DNA of 53,982 bases. Source: Candidatus Hodarchaeota archaeon (GTDB lineage: Archaea; Asgardarchaeota; Heimdallarchaeia; Hodarchaeales; YT1-057). The first letter of the stretch is position 1, and every line of letters starts with the position of its first letter. A program made the position numbers and the translations under genes. Below the pieces are notes generated by a model that had not been told where the DNA came from, made no database searches, and saw only the letters and a program-made list of their open reading frames with translations. Shown piece after piece: positions 1 through 8,024 of the stretch. Location: positions 1-53,982 of the forward strand of contig JAEOTI010000553.1 in assembly GCA_016839955.1 (NCBI GenBank). Direction: 5' to 3'.

Positions 1-44
1 GCCTTAAAACTAATATTAGAAAGCATAGAGTTGGAGGATCAATT

Positions 45-1241
45 TTGCGTTTCCACTATAAAACTAGGACAACATGGATTTTCATCAGAATTCTAATATT
101 CTTATTAGCCTTCACAATCATCCCAGTTAGAAATATTTGTTGTGCTACGTCTGATAACCAATCGATTGTTATATTGTATGATGTTGGGCATGGACAGGTT
201 TTTAATGAAACTCATTTTTCAGCAGCTTTCGAACATTTAGAAAACATGACTGATTTTGAAATAGAAGTTAGATATTCATTTGGAGATTTTAATTCAACTG
301 TCCTATCTGGAGTTGACATCCTTATTGTAACTAATCCTGGACCTAAGAACTCTCTTATTGATCCAATTGATATCGACCGACAAAACCGTCAAGAATTTGC
401 AGTTGCTAATTGGTTTCTTCAAGGAAACGGTCTGTTTCTCCTTACAAATCCATATGATTCCACAAACTCGACCTTGTCAGGAGAATCTAGTACTCTACGT
501 CGACTAGTTAGAAGTGAATATCTAGCAATTTCTGGTGTCAACATACGTTCTAATTACGTTGCTTTCAGTCCAGAAGAAATAATTCAAGGAAAACCATCCA
601 TCCACGAGATATCAAATCTTTCAACTTCCATTTCACCAGTTTTGAATAAACCATTTAATGTTACCAATATAAAAGCCACCTCTGCAACCGTTAGAGTCAG
701 TACTGAAGACAATGTTGTGGGAACCGAGGTAATTAAAGCTCCCCTTAGTTCATTGGCTGTGGCATCGAATGGAAAAGTTGAAGATGTTGATCGTGAACCA
801 TGCATATTTGCCACTGTTGAATATAGCCCCAATGACGAAGACTATGATGTTATAAGTGAAGTCATTGCCCAACCTGGCCGTTTAGCTATATCAGGTTCAA
901 CTTTAATGTTTAGTAATCTCTTAACTAGTAATGAAACTAATAGTCTTTGGATTAACCAAGAAAATAATGCAAAACTTTGGGTAAATACAATTTTGTGGTT
1001 AGCAAAGAAAACACAAGCGATAATTGATGTTTCATCACCTACAGATGATTTTCCTTTTGAACTTAGTTTTAGTGCATTGGGCGTTGGAGTGATTATATTA
1101 TTCTCACTGGGGTCTGGTACTTTTATATACGGTTCCAAGAAGCCACTCAAACCAATAAAAGACATCTCTTCCATTGATATTAAAGAAGAGAAGAAACTCA
1201 CAAAAAAACCTACAAAACAAATTCGAAGAAAACAAAGGTGA
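45..1241 (+). CDS. Secreted or membrane-anchored protein with a C-terminal TM and basic tail
   Basis: The 398-residue product starts at a TTG seven bases after a GGAGG. It has an N-terminal hydrophobic segment (about residues 11-33) that looks like a signal peptide or anchor. A large, probably extracytoplasmic region follows, starting with a strand and the motif VILYDVGHGQVF (about 46-57). A second transmembrane helix lies near residues 341-363, then a Lys/Arg-rich cytoplasmic tail. The early part resembles the GldG/DUF4350-type class-I glutamine-amidotransferase-like fold found in archaeal surface proteins, but this is a weak family-level impression. Several N-x-S/T sequons (for example NST, NLS, NLT) are compatible with N-glycosylation. 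Elf1 starts 12 bases downstream, probably in the same transcript. Function unknown. Confidence 0.7.
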   Translation: MRFHYKTRTTWIFIRILIFLLAFTIIPVRNICCATSDNQSIVILYDVGHGQVFNETHFSAAFEHLENMTDFEIEVRYSFGDFNSTVLSGVDILIVTNPGPKNSLIDPIDIDRQNRQEFAVANWFLQGNGLFLLTNPYDSTNSTLSGESSTLRRLVRSEYLAISGVNIRSNYVAFSPEEIIQGKPSIHEISNLSTSISPVLNKPFNVTNIKATSATVRVSTEDNVVGTEVIKAPLSSLAVASNGKVEDVDREPCIFATVEYSPNDEDYDVISEVIAQPGRLAISGSTLMFSNLLTSNETNSLWINQENNAKLWVNTILWLAKKTQAIIDVSSPTDDFPFELSFSALGVGVIILFSLGSGTFIYGSKKPLKPIKDISSIDIKEEKKLTKKPTKQIRRKQR

Positions 1242-1253
1242 AACAGGAGTTTA

Positions 1254-1493
1254 ATGAAAATGGGAAGAAAAAGAAGAAGAAAGGTTCAAACAAGACCACG
1301 ACCAACCCTTCCCACGGTTTTTGAATGTCCAGAATGCTCAGAAATTGCAGTACATATCAAAATAGACAAAAAAAACAGAATAGCTGAAATTCATTGTGGA
1401 GCATGTAAATTGAGTTCTCAACGACATAATATTAAGCAACTGGATGAATTAGTTGACGTCTATGGTGATTGGTTAGACGAGATTTATTCTTAA
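1254..1493 (+). CDS. Elf1-like transcription elongation factor (zinc ribbon)
   Basis: This 79-residue protein has the Elf1 layout: a very basic N-terminus (MGRKRRRK), then a zinc ribbon with CPEC (about 25-28) and CGAC (about 48-51), and an acidic C-terminus containing DVYGDWLDEIY. The spacing and the motif VDVY..(F/W)(L/V)DE near the end are typical of eukaryotic Elf1 and its archaeal homologues. Elf1 binds RNA polymerase during elongation on chromatin. An AGGAG precedes the first ATG; a second in-frame ATG at 1260 is also possible. It follows the preceding membrane-protein gene by 12 bases, which suggests co-transcription. The assignment is strong; the role in this organism is inferred from the family. 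Confidence 0.85.
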   Translation: MKMGRKRRRKVQTRPRPTLPTVFECPECSEIAVHIKIDKKNRIAEIHCGACKLSSQRHNIKQLDELVDVYGDWLDEIYS

Positions 1494-1678
1494 CTCTATT
1501 ATAGCAAGTAGAAGAGTCTAAATTTTGAATTAATTTTAAATAATCTTCACTGTCAACTAATCGAGAAAAAAAAATCAGATTTCTGTGCTCATAGTTAAGT
1601 TCCAAATTCGAGCTGGATTGATCATAAAGCTTTCTTTTATTGAAAAGATTGTAATAATAGAACAGAGCTGACTCTTTT

Positions 1679-2326
1679 ATGGATTTACAAAATAAATCTG
1701 AGATGAAAAGAAAAGCAGTTCACATTTCAAATGGATTTTGGGCATTTTCCTTAGCCTTTTTACCTCGTATAGTCGCAATACTAGTAGTTTTTGTTGCATT
1801 ATTCCTTACTACTTGTGTTTTTCGTCCGAACGTTTATAACCGTGCTTTTGAAGCTATGGCAAGACCATATGATTATGAATTGGGAATTCTAGTTGGTCCA
1901 TCATTATATGTGATCGTAGTTCTTATAGTTATCTTCTTTTTTGATTTTAGAATTGCAGCATTTTCTTTTGCAATGTTAGCTTTTGGTGATGGATTTGCTA
2001 CCATTATTGGTATGAAATATGGCCGACATAAAACCCGATTTGGTAAAAGCTGGGAAGGTTTTCTAGCATTTACCATAGTTGGATTTATTTTTGCTTCAAT
2101 CGCTTTTCTGTTCGTAGATTATTACCGTAATGAAGGAAAGGCAGATTGGGCTCCAATTTCTGAAATAATTATTACGGATTTACCTGATTTACAAGTTCTT
2201 CTCTCTTTTTTTATAATAATTACATTCATCACTGGATTTGTAGAGCTATTTTTAGGCAATTTTATTGACGACAATATCCTCGTTCCATTAACAACTTCTA
2301 TCGGTTTAACTTTATTTTTGGTATGA
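1679..2326 (+). CDS. Dolichol/phytol kinase-type (CTP-dependent) membrane enzyme
   Basis: The 215-residue integral membrane protein has about six hydrophobic helices. It carries the signature of the SEC59/VTE5/DGK1 polyprenol-kinase family: an N-terminal RKAVHISNGFWAF, a central AFGDGFATIIGMKYG, then KSWEGFLAF, and near the C-terminus VELFLGNFIDDNILVPL. Family members use CTP to phosphorylate dolichol, phytol or diacylglycerol, so a role in isoprenoid or lipid-carrier phosphorylation is likely; the substrate cannot be read from the sequence. The stop codon overlaps the start of the next GTPase gene by four bases (ATGA), indicating translational coupling. Phosphatidate cytidylyltransferase (CdsA-like) is a less likely alternative. 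Confidence 0.75.
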   Translation: MDLQNKSEMKRKAVHISNGFWAFSLAFLPRIVAILVVFVALFLTTCVFRPNVYNRAFEAMARPYDYELGILVGPSLYVIVVLIVIFFFDFRIAAFSFAMLAFGDGFATIIGMKYGRHKTRFGKSWEGFLAFTIVGFIFASIAFLFVDYYRNEGKADWAPISEIIITDLPDLQVLLSFFIIITFITGFVELFLGNFIDDNILVPLTTSIGLTLFLV

Positions 2327-2982
2327 AAATGAACCACTCTTTAGAAAAAGCTATTCAATCAGACTCTATACCATCTAAACAAACTTGGATTCCTTTTTGT
2401 GGAAGACCAAATGCAGGAAAGAGTTCACTAATTTCAATTCTTACCGGCAAAAAACTTCAGAGCGGGAAAAAACCTGGAACAACATCTAATATCAAAAAAA
2501 TTCCAATTTTTAGGGATTTGGAGATTCTTGATCTCCCAGGTTTTGGTAGACTTAGTAGACGATCAAAAAAAGCGGCAGATCGAATAAAAACTGAAATTAT
2601 TCGCTTTTTAGAAGGAAATAAAGAGAAAATACTCGTGTCTATTCTTATTATCGATCTTACTACTTTTTTTACTGTTTTTAATAATTTACAGAAAAAAGGA
2701 ATCCTTCCAATTGACATAGAATTTCTCCATTTCTTAATTGAAATTACTAGTAACAAACAAAAATCAGAAAATGTTTTCATTGTGGCTAACAAGATAGACA
2801 AGTTAAATTCAAGAGAGTTAGAAACAAATTTAGAGTTTCTTGCTGAACAGATACCTAAAGGAATTGAAATATATCCTATATCTTGTAGGAAAAGATTAGG
2901 TGCCAAGGAATTTCGAAATAAGTTGAAAAAAACGATTATTTCAAAAAAAGGTCGTCAATATCAGGGTTTCCTTTCTAAATAA
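2323..2982 (+). CDS. engB: EngB/YihA-family GTP-binding protein
   Basis: This 219-residue TRAFAC GTPase shows G1 GRPNAGKSS (about 27-35), a G2 threonine in PGTTSN, G3 DLPGFGR (about 71-77), G4 NKID (about 157-160) and a G5-like SCRKR (about 187-191). The PGTT-x-N and DLPGFG pattern matches EngB, which in bacteria helps large ribosomal subunit assembly; archaeal homologues are presumed to act in ribosome biogenesis. The region between G3 and G4 is Lys-rich. The gene overlaps the polyprenol-kinase-type gene by four bases. Family confidence is high; orthology with bacterial EngB is inferred. Confidence 0.85.
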   Translation: MKMNHSLEKAIQSDSIPSKQTWIPFCGRPNAGKSSLISILTGKKLQSGKKPGTTSNIKKIPIFRDLEILDLPGFGRLSRRSKKAADRIKTEIIRFLEGNKEKILVSILIIDLTTFFTVFNNLQKKGILPIDIEFLHFLIEITSNKQKSENVFIVANKIDKLNSRELETNLEFLAEQIPKGIEIYPISCRKRLGAKEFRNKLKKTIISKKGRQYQGFLSK

Positions 2983-3125
2983 GTCATTATTCTATCTCTA
3001 TCTACTCTTTAGTGAAAACTTGAATTAGGAAAATAAATAGACTCAGAGCAACAAGAAGAAGATTATGATGCATTTCATTTTTATGTTATTTTATAATTAT
3101 CTTCGTGAATATTGAAGGATTACCC

Positions 3126-5249
3126 ATGGAATTCGATGAATTAATTTTACTACTTGTAGAGAAATCAGGTCTATCTAAAAGCGATTTACAAACCAGGATT
3201 AATAAGAAAAAAGAAGATTTAAATCAATTAGTTACAGAGGAAGGGGCTGCTTATATCGTTGCTCGAGAATTAGGCATTGAGGTACCTACTGAGACCTTTG
3301 TTAGGCCTACAATAGAAATCAAAGATCTTCTTTCACTTAAACCTGGTATTGGGTCTGTCACAATTACTGGAAGAATTATGCGGATTTATGCTCTACGAAC
3401 TTTTAAAAAGGAAGAGCGATCCGGAAGTGTTCAACGCCTTTCAATTGCGGACAAAACTGGAGAAATTGAATTAGTTCTTTGGAATCAAACAACCCAGCTC
3501 ATCTCAGAAGGACTTATTGAAAGAGGCGATGTTATCCGAGTTGTAAAAGGATATCTCAAAGAAGGGTATAGAAAACAAGTTGAACTACATTTAAGTAGAT
3601 CAGGAAAAATCGAAACAGTCAATGAAGTTGATAGTGATTCCAAATATCCCGAATTAGAAGTTGTCCATTTGGCTACTGAGCCTTTAGATACAGATGGCGA
3701 AAATAAGGATTATATTGGGATCATTACTCTTGTAGGAACCTTAAAAACATTTCAAAGAGAAAATTCTGAAGGCAAAGTTACGAACCACAATCTTTGGGGT
3801 GCTGAAACACCAATTAGAGCGGTTTTTTGGAATGAACGTGCTGATGAGGCCTTAAAATTTGAAAGGGGGGATGAAATACTGATTGAAGGAGGTCAATTAA
3901 GAGAAGGACGACAAGGAACTCCTGAAATTCACATATCAGGACAATCTCGAGTAACAAAAACCGGAAAACACCAAAATATTGATGACAATATTCCCTCTAT
4001 TCCTTTAGCAACACAAAAGAACGATCTTATTGAAAAGACAAGCGTAAAGGACCTTAAAGATGGAGAACGGGGTTTATCATTTAGAATACGATTACTTACC
4101 TTGGGAAAAACACGAGATTTCAATAAAAAAGATAAAAGCACTGGTAGTGTTTCACGATCTATTGCTTTATTACCTGATGGAAATCCAGTAACACTTGTTT
4201 TTTGGGATAATAAAACAGCAGAAATTAAGAATGTTACCTTAGGTACACAAATAATTATTGAAAACGCATCTACAAGAGCTGGTTACGGCTCTAACGAAAT
4301 TGAGATTCATATTGGAAGTTATGCAACGATTAAAAATGATGAATCTGATGATATTCCAAATTCTCCTCCAATGACCAATCTCAAGGACCTTCAAGCTGGA
4401 CAAATCGGCTCAACAACTGCAGTTTTAACTAATATCTCTCAAAAAACGGAATTCACACGAAAAGACAATACTATTGGGCATGTAATATCCGGGAACCTTT
4501 TTGATGGTGAAATTGAAGCTCGACTAGTTTGTTGGGACGAGAGCGCTGAGAATCTCCCTGACGAATTAAAACCTGGAACTGTAATTGATTTAATTGTTGC
4601 CAATGTGAAAAAAGATCTAGATAAAAACCAAATCGAACTCCATGTTAATTCTCCCAACCAAACCAAAATAAAAAGAGAGCCTTCTGAACATATGAAGAAG
4701 ATTCAGAGGCAAGTAATAAAAGAAAAACAGGATTTAGGTGAGAGCGAGCAATCCATTCCTAGAAAGACAATTATTGAATTATCTGAAGGAAAAACTGTTG
4801 AAATTAAAGCTATGATTGTCAAAGTTGTTCAGAGAACGCCTTATTACCTTTCTTGTCCTCACTGTGGTAAGAAATCCGCAGAATTGGGTAATTTACAAGG
4901 TGAATGTGTTGAACATGGAACGGTATCTCCTCAAAAGCGTTTTCTGATCCCTATTATACTTGATGATTCAACAGGAAGTATTAGAACTGTATTAATTGGA
5001 AGGACAGCAGAGAAAGCATTAGGATCTAATTCAGACTTATTAGAGATAGAGGATGATGAAAAACTACAGCAACAGATTACTGAAATGCTTTCAGGATCAG
5101 AATTTCTATTTACAGGACAAACAACATTGGATTCCTTTAGAACGAATGAGACTGAAGATTCTTTGGTTTTTAGAATTCAGCGGATTCAAAAAATTAATTA
5201 TGGGCTTGAATTCTCAAATGTTTTAAAAGAAATTGAACATTCATTTTAA
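3126..5249 (+). CDS. rpa: Replication protein A-like ssDNA-binding protein with five OB folds
   Basis: The ATG at 3126 is preceded by GAAGGA at good spacing and is preferred to an upstream GTG at 3105. The 707-residue protein has a short helical N-terminus and four tandem OB folds (about 75-160, 195-280, 315-400, 425-510). Each ends in the repeated edge motif LVLWN, AVFWN, LVFWD or LVCWD. A fifth, C-terminal OB-like region (about 555-660) contains a zinc motif CPHC-x13-CVEH. This is the plan of large single-chain archaeal RPA, which coats single-stranded DNA in replication and repair. The long OB array in one chain is at the upper end for archaeal RPAs. It is monocistronic, facing the tRNA-Pro gene. 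Confidence 0.9.
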   Translation: MEFDELILLLVEKSGLSKSDLQTRINKKKEDLNQLVTEEGAAYIVARELGIEVPTETFVRPTIEIKDLLSLKPGIGSVTITGRIMRIYALRTFKKEERSGSVQRLSIADKTGEIELVLWNQTTQLISEGLIERGDVIRVVKGYLKEGYRKQVELHLSRSGKIETVNEVDSDSKYPELEVVHLATEPLDTDGENKDYIGIITLVGTLKTFQRENSEGKVTNHNLWGAETPIRAVFWNERADEALKFERGDEILIEGGQLREGRQGTPEIHISGQSRVTKTGKHQNIDDNIPSIPLATQKNDLIEKTSVKDLKDGERGLSFRIRLLTLGKTRDFNKKDKSTGSVSRSIALLPDGNPVTLVFWDNKTAEIKNVTLGTQIIIENASTRAGYGSNEIEIHIGSYATIKNDESDDIPNSPPMTNLKDLQAGQIGSTTAVLTNISQKTEFTRKDNTIGHVISGNLFDGEIEARLVCWDESAENLPDELKPGTVIDLIVANVKKDLDKNQIELHVNSPNQTKIKREPSEHMKKIQRQVIKEKQDLGESEQSIPRKTIIELSEGKTVEIKAMIVKVVQRTPYYLSCPHCGKKSAELGNLQGECVEHGTVSPQKRFLIPIILDDSTGSIRTVLIGRTAEKALGSNSDLLEIEDDEKLQQQITEMLSGSEFLFTGQTTLDSFRTNETEDSLVFRIQRIQKINYGLEFSNVLKEIEHSF

Positions 5250-5393
5250 TTCTGGTGAATGGGGAGCCTTTCCTCTTACTTGGTCACCATTGGCTTAGTG
5301 AGAGTAATACGAGGGTTTTGTTAATGGTTATTTTGGTTTCTTAATGTGTTTTAAGCGAATAAATTTTGTTAAAAATTATCATAGAAAAGATGG

Positions 5394-5498
5394 TGGGCGG
5401 GGAGGGATTCGAACCCCCGATCCCTGGATCCCAAATCCAGAATCATAGCCACGCTAGCTCAAAAACTGCTTGTTTTTGAGAAGCTAGACCACCCGCCC
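5394..5498 (-). tRNA. tRNA-Pro(UGG) with a D-loop intron
   Basis: Read on the minus strand, the acceptor stem GGGCGGG/CCCGCCC, T-arm GGGGG-TTCGAAT-CCCTC and anticodon arm CTGGA-TTTGGGA-TCCAG (anticodon TGG) give tRNA-Pro with A73. CCA is encoded at 5391-5393. A 30-nt intron (5452-5481) interrupts the D-loop. It folds as a 9-bp stem CTCAAAAAC/GTTTTTGAG, a 3-nt bulge CTT, a 4-bp central helix CTAG/CTAG and a 3-nt bulge CGT. This is a bulge-helix-bulge substrate for the archaeal splicing endonuclease. Cutting between the second and third bulge nucleotides restores the D-loop AGCTTGGCTA and a 75-nt mature tRNA. The position is non-canonical (most tRNA introns lie at 37/38). Confidence 0.95.
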
Positions 5499-5532
5499 TT
5501 AGTTTTTTTATCTCCTAGAGGTGATTTCTTTA

Positions 5533-5937
5533 TCAACGTGGCGAAGGTAAATCAGGTATCAAGAGCATCCATGCTAGACTCCAGGTCACCATTGTAACAA
5601 GTACAAGGGAAAATGTACCAGATAGAAATACTTTCTTTTGAGTCAATTGTTCTTCAGTTATGTCATAAATATACCTGACAATAAAAACAGCAACGATTAT
5701 TCCAAAAATCGCCAAAGTCCAACCGAGTAACGGATTAAGGTTTAGAATTCCTGAAAAGCTCCCAATTGACGCGCCAATTCCAAGTTTAGTAAAGTATAGT
5801 TTTGCATTTGGTGTTAACTTAGGTTGGCCTCTTTTTTTAGAGCTTGATTCGCTGGTTTCATCTGCTTGTCTTTTTCGAGGAAGACGTTTAACTGGCTTAA
5901 ACTTCCTTCCGCTGGTTCTTCGTGTATGAGAAGTCAT
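5533..5937 (-). CDS. Small basic membrane protein, possibly EMC6-like
   Basis: The 134-residue protein has a strongly basic, low-complexity N-terminus (residues 1-42, many K/R/S). It is followed by three hydrophobic segments: about 48-65 (LGIGASIGSFSGILNLNP), 70-89 (GWTLAIFGIIVAVFIVRYI) and 105-127. The pattern of a short first helix ending in SGIL-x-L-x-P-x-x-G, then two longer helices, resembles the EMC6/Rab5-interacting family, of which archaeal homologues are known. EMC6 is a core part of the ER membrane protein insertase. The resemblance is by eye only and the basic tail is not diagnostic, so an unrelated small membrane protein remains possible. The tRNA-Pro gene lies directly downstream. 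Confidence 0.6.
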   Translation of the reverse strand: MTSHTRRTSGRKFKPVKRLPRKRQADETSESSSKKRGQPKLTPNAKLYFTKLGIGASIGSFSGILNLNPLLGWTLAIFGIIVAVFIVRYIYDITEEQLTQKKVFLSGTFSLVLVTMVTWSLAWMLLIPDLPSPR

Positions 5938-6016
5938 CTTTTGTTTTTCCGTTAGTTTAAACTATTTTAAAAATTCAATGAGTAGTTCTTAGATTTTTTC
6001 ATGTGTTCCTTTTTTA

Positions 6017-6601
6017 TTAGCATTCAATTTTACCATTCGGAGAAATTTCTCGCCAAATTTCTCCTTCAAACCGATAGATATTTGTTTCAGGTTTTTTCCA
6101 TGCGTTCGCAGGGAGACCTGCTTTATGGCACAAATGCACAAGAAATTCTTCTATATCCCATCCCCATTCAACAGGTACTTGTGGTAGGAGAAGGCCTCTC
6201 CTAAACCCTTGTTCAATTAATAAACCATCTCTACCTATTTTTATTTCCTTTAAGTATCCTTTCGGTTGTTTTTCTTTGATTAAAGTTGGAGGTGTAAGAA
6301 TTGTTATTTCTATGGTTAAATTATCCAGTTCTTCTTCATTGACTGCAGGAAAGCGGGGATCTTGTGTTGCAGCATCAATTGCAGAGTCGATTAATGCGTT
6401 TACAAGGGAAAATTCTGGATAGGGACGACCAATACACCCTCGTAGTTTGTGTTCAGGATACGTGTTTAAAGTACAGAAAATGCCCCCTTTTTCAAGAAAA
6501 GAGCTAGGGATATTGTCTGACGGTTCAATACGAGTTCCAGACTTCAAATATGTAACAATAGCTTCTCTTGCTAGTTTAACGAGGATTTTAGGGTCACTCA
6601 T
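6017..6601 (-). CDS. AMMECR1-domain protein
   Basis: The 194-residue protein matches the AMMECR1 family along its length. It has an N-terminal helical region LVKLAREAIVTYL, the invariant LRGCIGRPYP (about 53-62), the helix around DSAIDAATQDPRFPAV (about 72-87), LTIEITILTPP (about 94-104), the GRDGLLIEQGFRRGLLLPQVP core (about 123-143), and a C-terminal WKKPETNIYRFEGE. The family is found across archaea, bacteria and eukaryotes. Its biochemical function is unproven; structural work suggests a ligand pocket near the conserved Cys of LRGCIG, and links to radical SAM and Memo proteins have been proposed. The start is ATG. No operon partner is evident. Confidence 0.9.
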   Translation of the reverse strand: MSDPKILVKLAREAIVTYLKSGTRIEPSDNIPSSFLEKGGIFCTLNTYPEHKLRGCIGRPYPEFSLVNALIDSAIDAATQDPRFPAVNEEELDNLTIEITILTPPTLIKEKQPKGYLKEIKIGRDGLLIEQGFRRGLLLPQVPVEWGWDIEEFLVHLCHKAGLPANAWKKPETNIYRFEGEIWREISPNGKIEC

Positions 6602-6789
6602 ATGAAAATGACTCCAATCATTTTTTGATTGGTTTTTATATCTGCTCCCTATTATTTTCCCTCAGAGTAACTTTAATTCTTCAAAGTAATCCTTACTCCG
6701 ACTTGTCGGGTCTCATCCTCGGGAAAAATTTTATTTCTCTAGTTTAATACTATTCTATGATTCAGATAAACTCTACTAAATCTATTAAT

Positions 6790-7239
6790 TCATTCTAAAT
6801 CTGAATCGTCCTCTACATCCTCTTCTATCTCAGCTTGCTCCAAGCCTGTTTTAATTTCATCAATTAAGTCAAAAATTCGCTCAAATTTTCGAATCGCTTT
6901 TTGAGACAGTAATAATGGTATTTTTAACTCGTCAATTTGCTCGTCAATTTGCTCTATTAACTCATTTTTAGATCCTTTTAACTCTAGTTCAGACCATGCC
7001 TGTGTTGGAATCCGTATATCCTTTGATTGCTTTTTAACCATGAATATTGTAGTTTCTTCTCTTTGGAAAGTTAAATAATTTGGATTAGCAACTGGGCAAA
7101 TGTTATTGGCACATTTTGGTTCAACATTGAATAAATGGCCACAGACCAGCCCTTGCTGATTTTGTCCCTTTCCTCGAAATGCACAGTGTGCGTTCTCAAT
7201 TGTTTTCCAGGTTGCATATTTTAATAATTGGTCGTTCAT
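6790..7239 (-). CDS. Uncharacterised protein with an N-terminal Cys/His cluster
   Basis: The 149-residue protein is not recognised. Its first half contains five closely spaced cysteines (C19, C33, C43, C48 and nearby His residues in HCAFRGKG, VCGHLF, KCANNICPV), which suggests zinc or iron-sulfur binding. The second half is predicted to be helical and highly charged, with a Glu/Ile coiled-coil-like stretch (LIEQIDEQIDELK) and an acidic C-terminus (EEDVEDDSDLE). The start is ATG; it lies just downstream of the tRNA-Thr gene on the same strand with about 20 bases between. A role in nucleic-acid metabolism would be a guess only. Confidence 0.6.
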   Translation of the reverse strand: MNDQLLKYATWKTIENAHCAFRGKGQNQQGLVCGHLFNVEPKCANNICPVANPNYLTFQREETTIFMVKKQSKDIRIPTQAWSELELKGSKNELIEQIDEQIDELKIPLLLSQKAIRKFERIFDLIDEIKTGLEQAEIEEDVEDDSDLE

Positions 7240-7258
7240 TTCAAAACCTCAAACATGG

Positions 7259-7367
7259 AGCCGCTGGGGGGACTTGAACCCCCGACCAACGGATCTCTTG
7301 AACATTTCAATTTTTAATGAATTTTGGGCTTACAAGTCCGACGCTCTACCGGCTGAGCTACAGCGGC
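7259..7367 (-). tRNA. tRNA-Thr(UGU) with an anticodon-loop intron
   Basis: On the minus strand the acceptor GCCGCTG/CAGCGGC, D-arm GCTC-AGCCGGTA-GAGC, anticodon loop CTTGTAA (anticodon TGT) and T-arm GGGGG-TTCAAGT-CCCCC define tRNA-Thr with discriminator T73. CCA is encoded at 7256-7258. A 36-nt intron (7295-7330) sits at the canonical 37/38 position. The pre-tRNA forms a bulge-helix-bulge: exon CTTG pairs with intron CAAG, flanked by 3-nt bulges TAA and AGA and by the outer helix CGGA/TCCG. Splicing gives a 73-nt tRNA. Confidence 0.95.
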
Positions 7368-7385
7368 ATAAAGATGTTAATTTTA

Positions 7386-7395
7386 GCTATATAAA
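7386..7395 (-). promoter_or_regulatory. TATA-like box for tRNA-Thr
   Basis: On the minus strand TTTATATAGC is centred about 24 bases before the first base of the tRNA-Thr gene. This is the spacing expected for an archaeal TATA box with transcription starting at or next to the mature 5' end. A second AT-rich candidate lies about ten bases further upstream. Confidence 0.45.
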
Positions 7396-7511
7396 CTTAA
7401 ATATTTATGAACCTAAATAGTTGATCTTCTGAAAACTTCATTGATATCTATAAAAATTACAATTTCCTTAAGAGAATTGTACCTATGTGTAATATACTCC
7501 TTTTCACAATC

Positions 7512-8024
7512 TCAATATCCGTCCATCTCAAGATAGGCGTGCGTGCGAAGGTAAACAGTACTTATTCCTAATTTTCGTGACCTTTTTCGTAAATCACGAT
7601 CGTTAGTAGCAATTATTGCATCCAAATTTTGTGCTAAGTTGAGAATGAGGTCATCTATTTGGTGAACTTTTTCTTCTCTTATGTTATTCACTGTTTTTTT
7701 TTCACATTGACGATCAATAAAGTCTAGAGCTAATTTTACTATAGGTTTGTTAGACTTTTGACTATCTAACAATTTATTGAGTTCATGAATAACCACATCT
7801 GGAACCAATAATGAAATATGACCTGGAAAAAGTCTTTCAAATTCAGAAACCATACCAACTTGGTTTTTAAAACAACTTAAAAGGAAATTTGTGTCCAATA
7901 GGATATTAGTTTTTTTGGTGCAATCAGTGGCTTGGTTAGATTGCAGAAATAAAACCCCATCCAATAAGGCGCCATCTTCGATCAATACGTCGTGAAATAG
8001 CACAACGCATTCCTTCTTCAGCAC
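7512..8024 (-). CDS. PIN-domain protein downstream of aIF2-gamma
   Basis: The PIN fold begins near TNILLDTNFLL (about residues 39-49 of the longest frame, first catalytic Asp in LLDTN). It continues with VPDVVIHELNKLL and ends with HQIDDLILNLAQNLDAIIATNDRDLRKRSRKLG, carrying the later acidic residues. This is the Fcf1/VapC9-like PIN family that in many archaea follows the aIF2-gamma gene and is suspected to be an RNA endonuclease in rRNA maturation. The longest frame starts at a GTG inside the aIF2-gamma gene and overlaps it by 89 bases. No clear ribosome-binding site selects a start; a TTG at 7962-7964 would give a 150-residue protein with less overlap. The domain call is firm, the start is not. 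Confidence 0.85.
   Translation of the reverse strand: MLKKECVVLFHDVLIEDGALLDGVLFLQSNQATDCTKKTNILLDTNFLLSCFKNQVGMVSEFERLFPGHISLLVPDVVIHELNKLLDSQKSNKPIVKLALDFIDRQCEKKTVNNIREEKVHQIDDLILNLAQNLDAIIATNDRDLRKRSRKLGISTVYLRTHAYLEMDGY

Noticed and set aside
2457..2906. 149-codon minus-strand frame antisense to the EngB-like gene
   Set aside because: The plus strand encodes all G motifs; the antisense frame shows no family features.
5250..5390. TGGTGA/TCACCA pairing after the RPA gene as a structured RNA
   Set aside because: Only six base pairs in a short AT-rich gap; no consistent fold or known RNA family.
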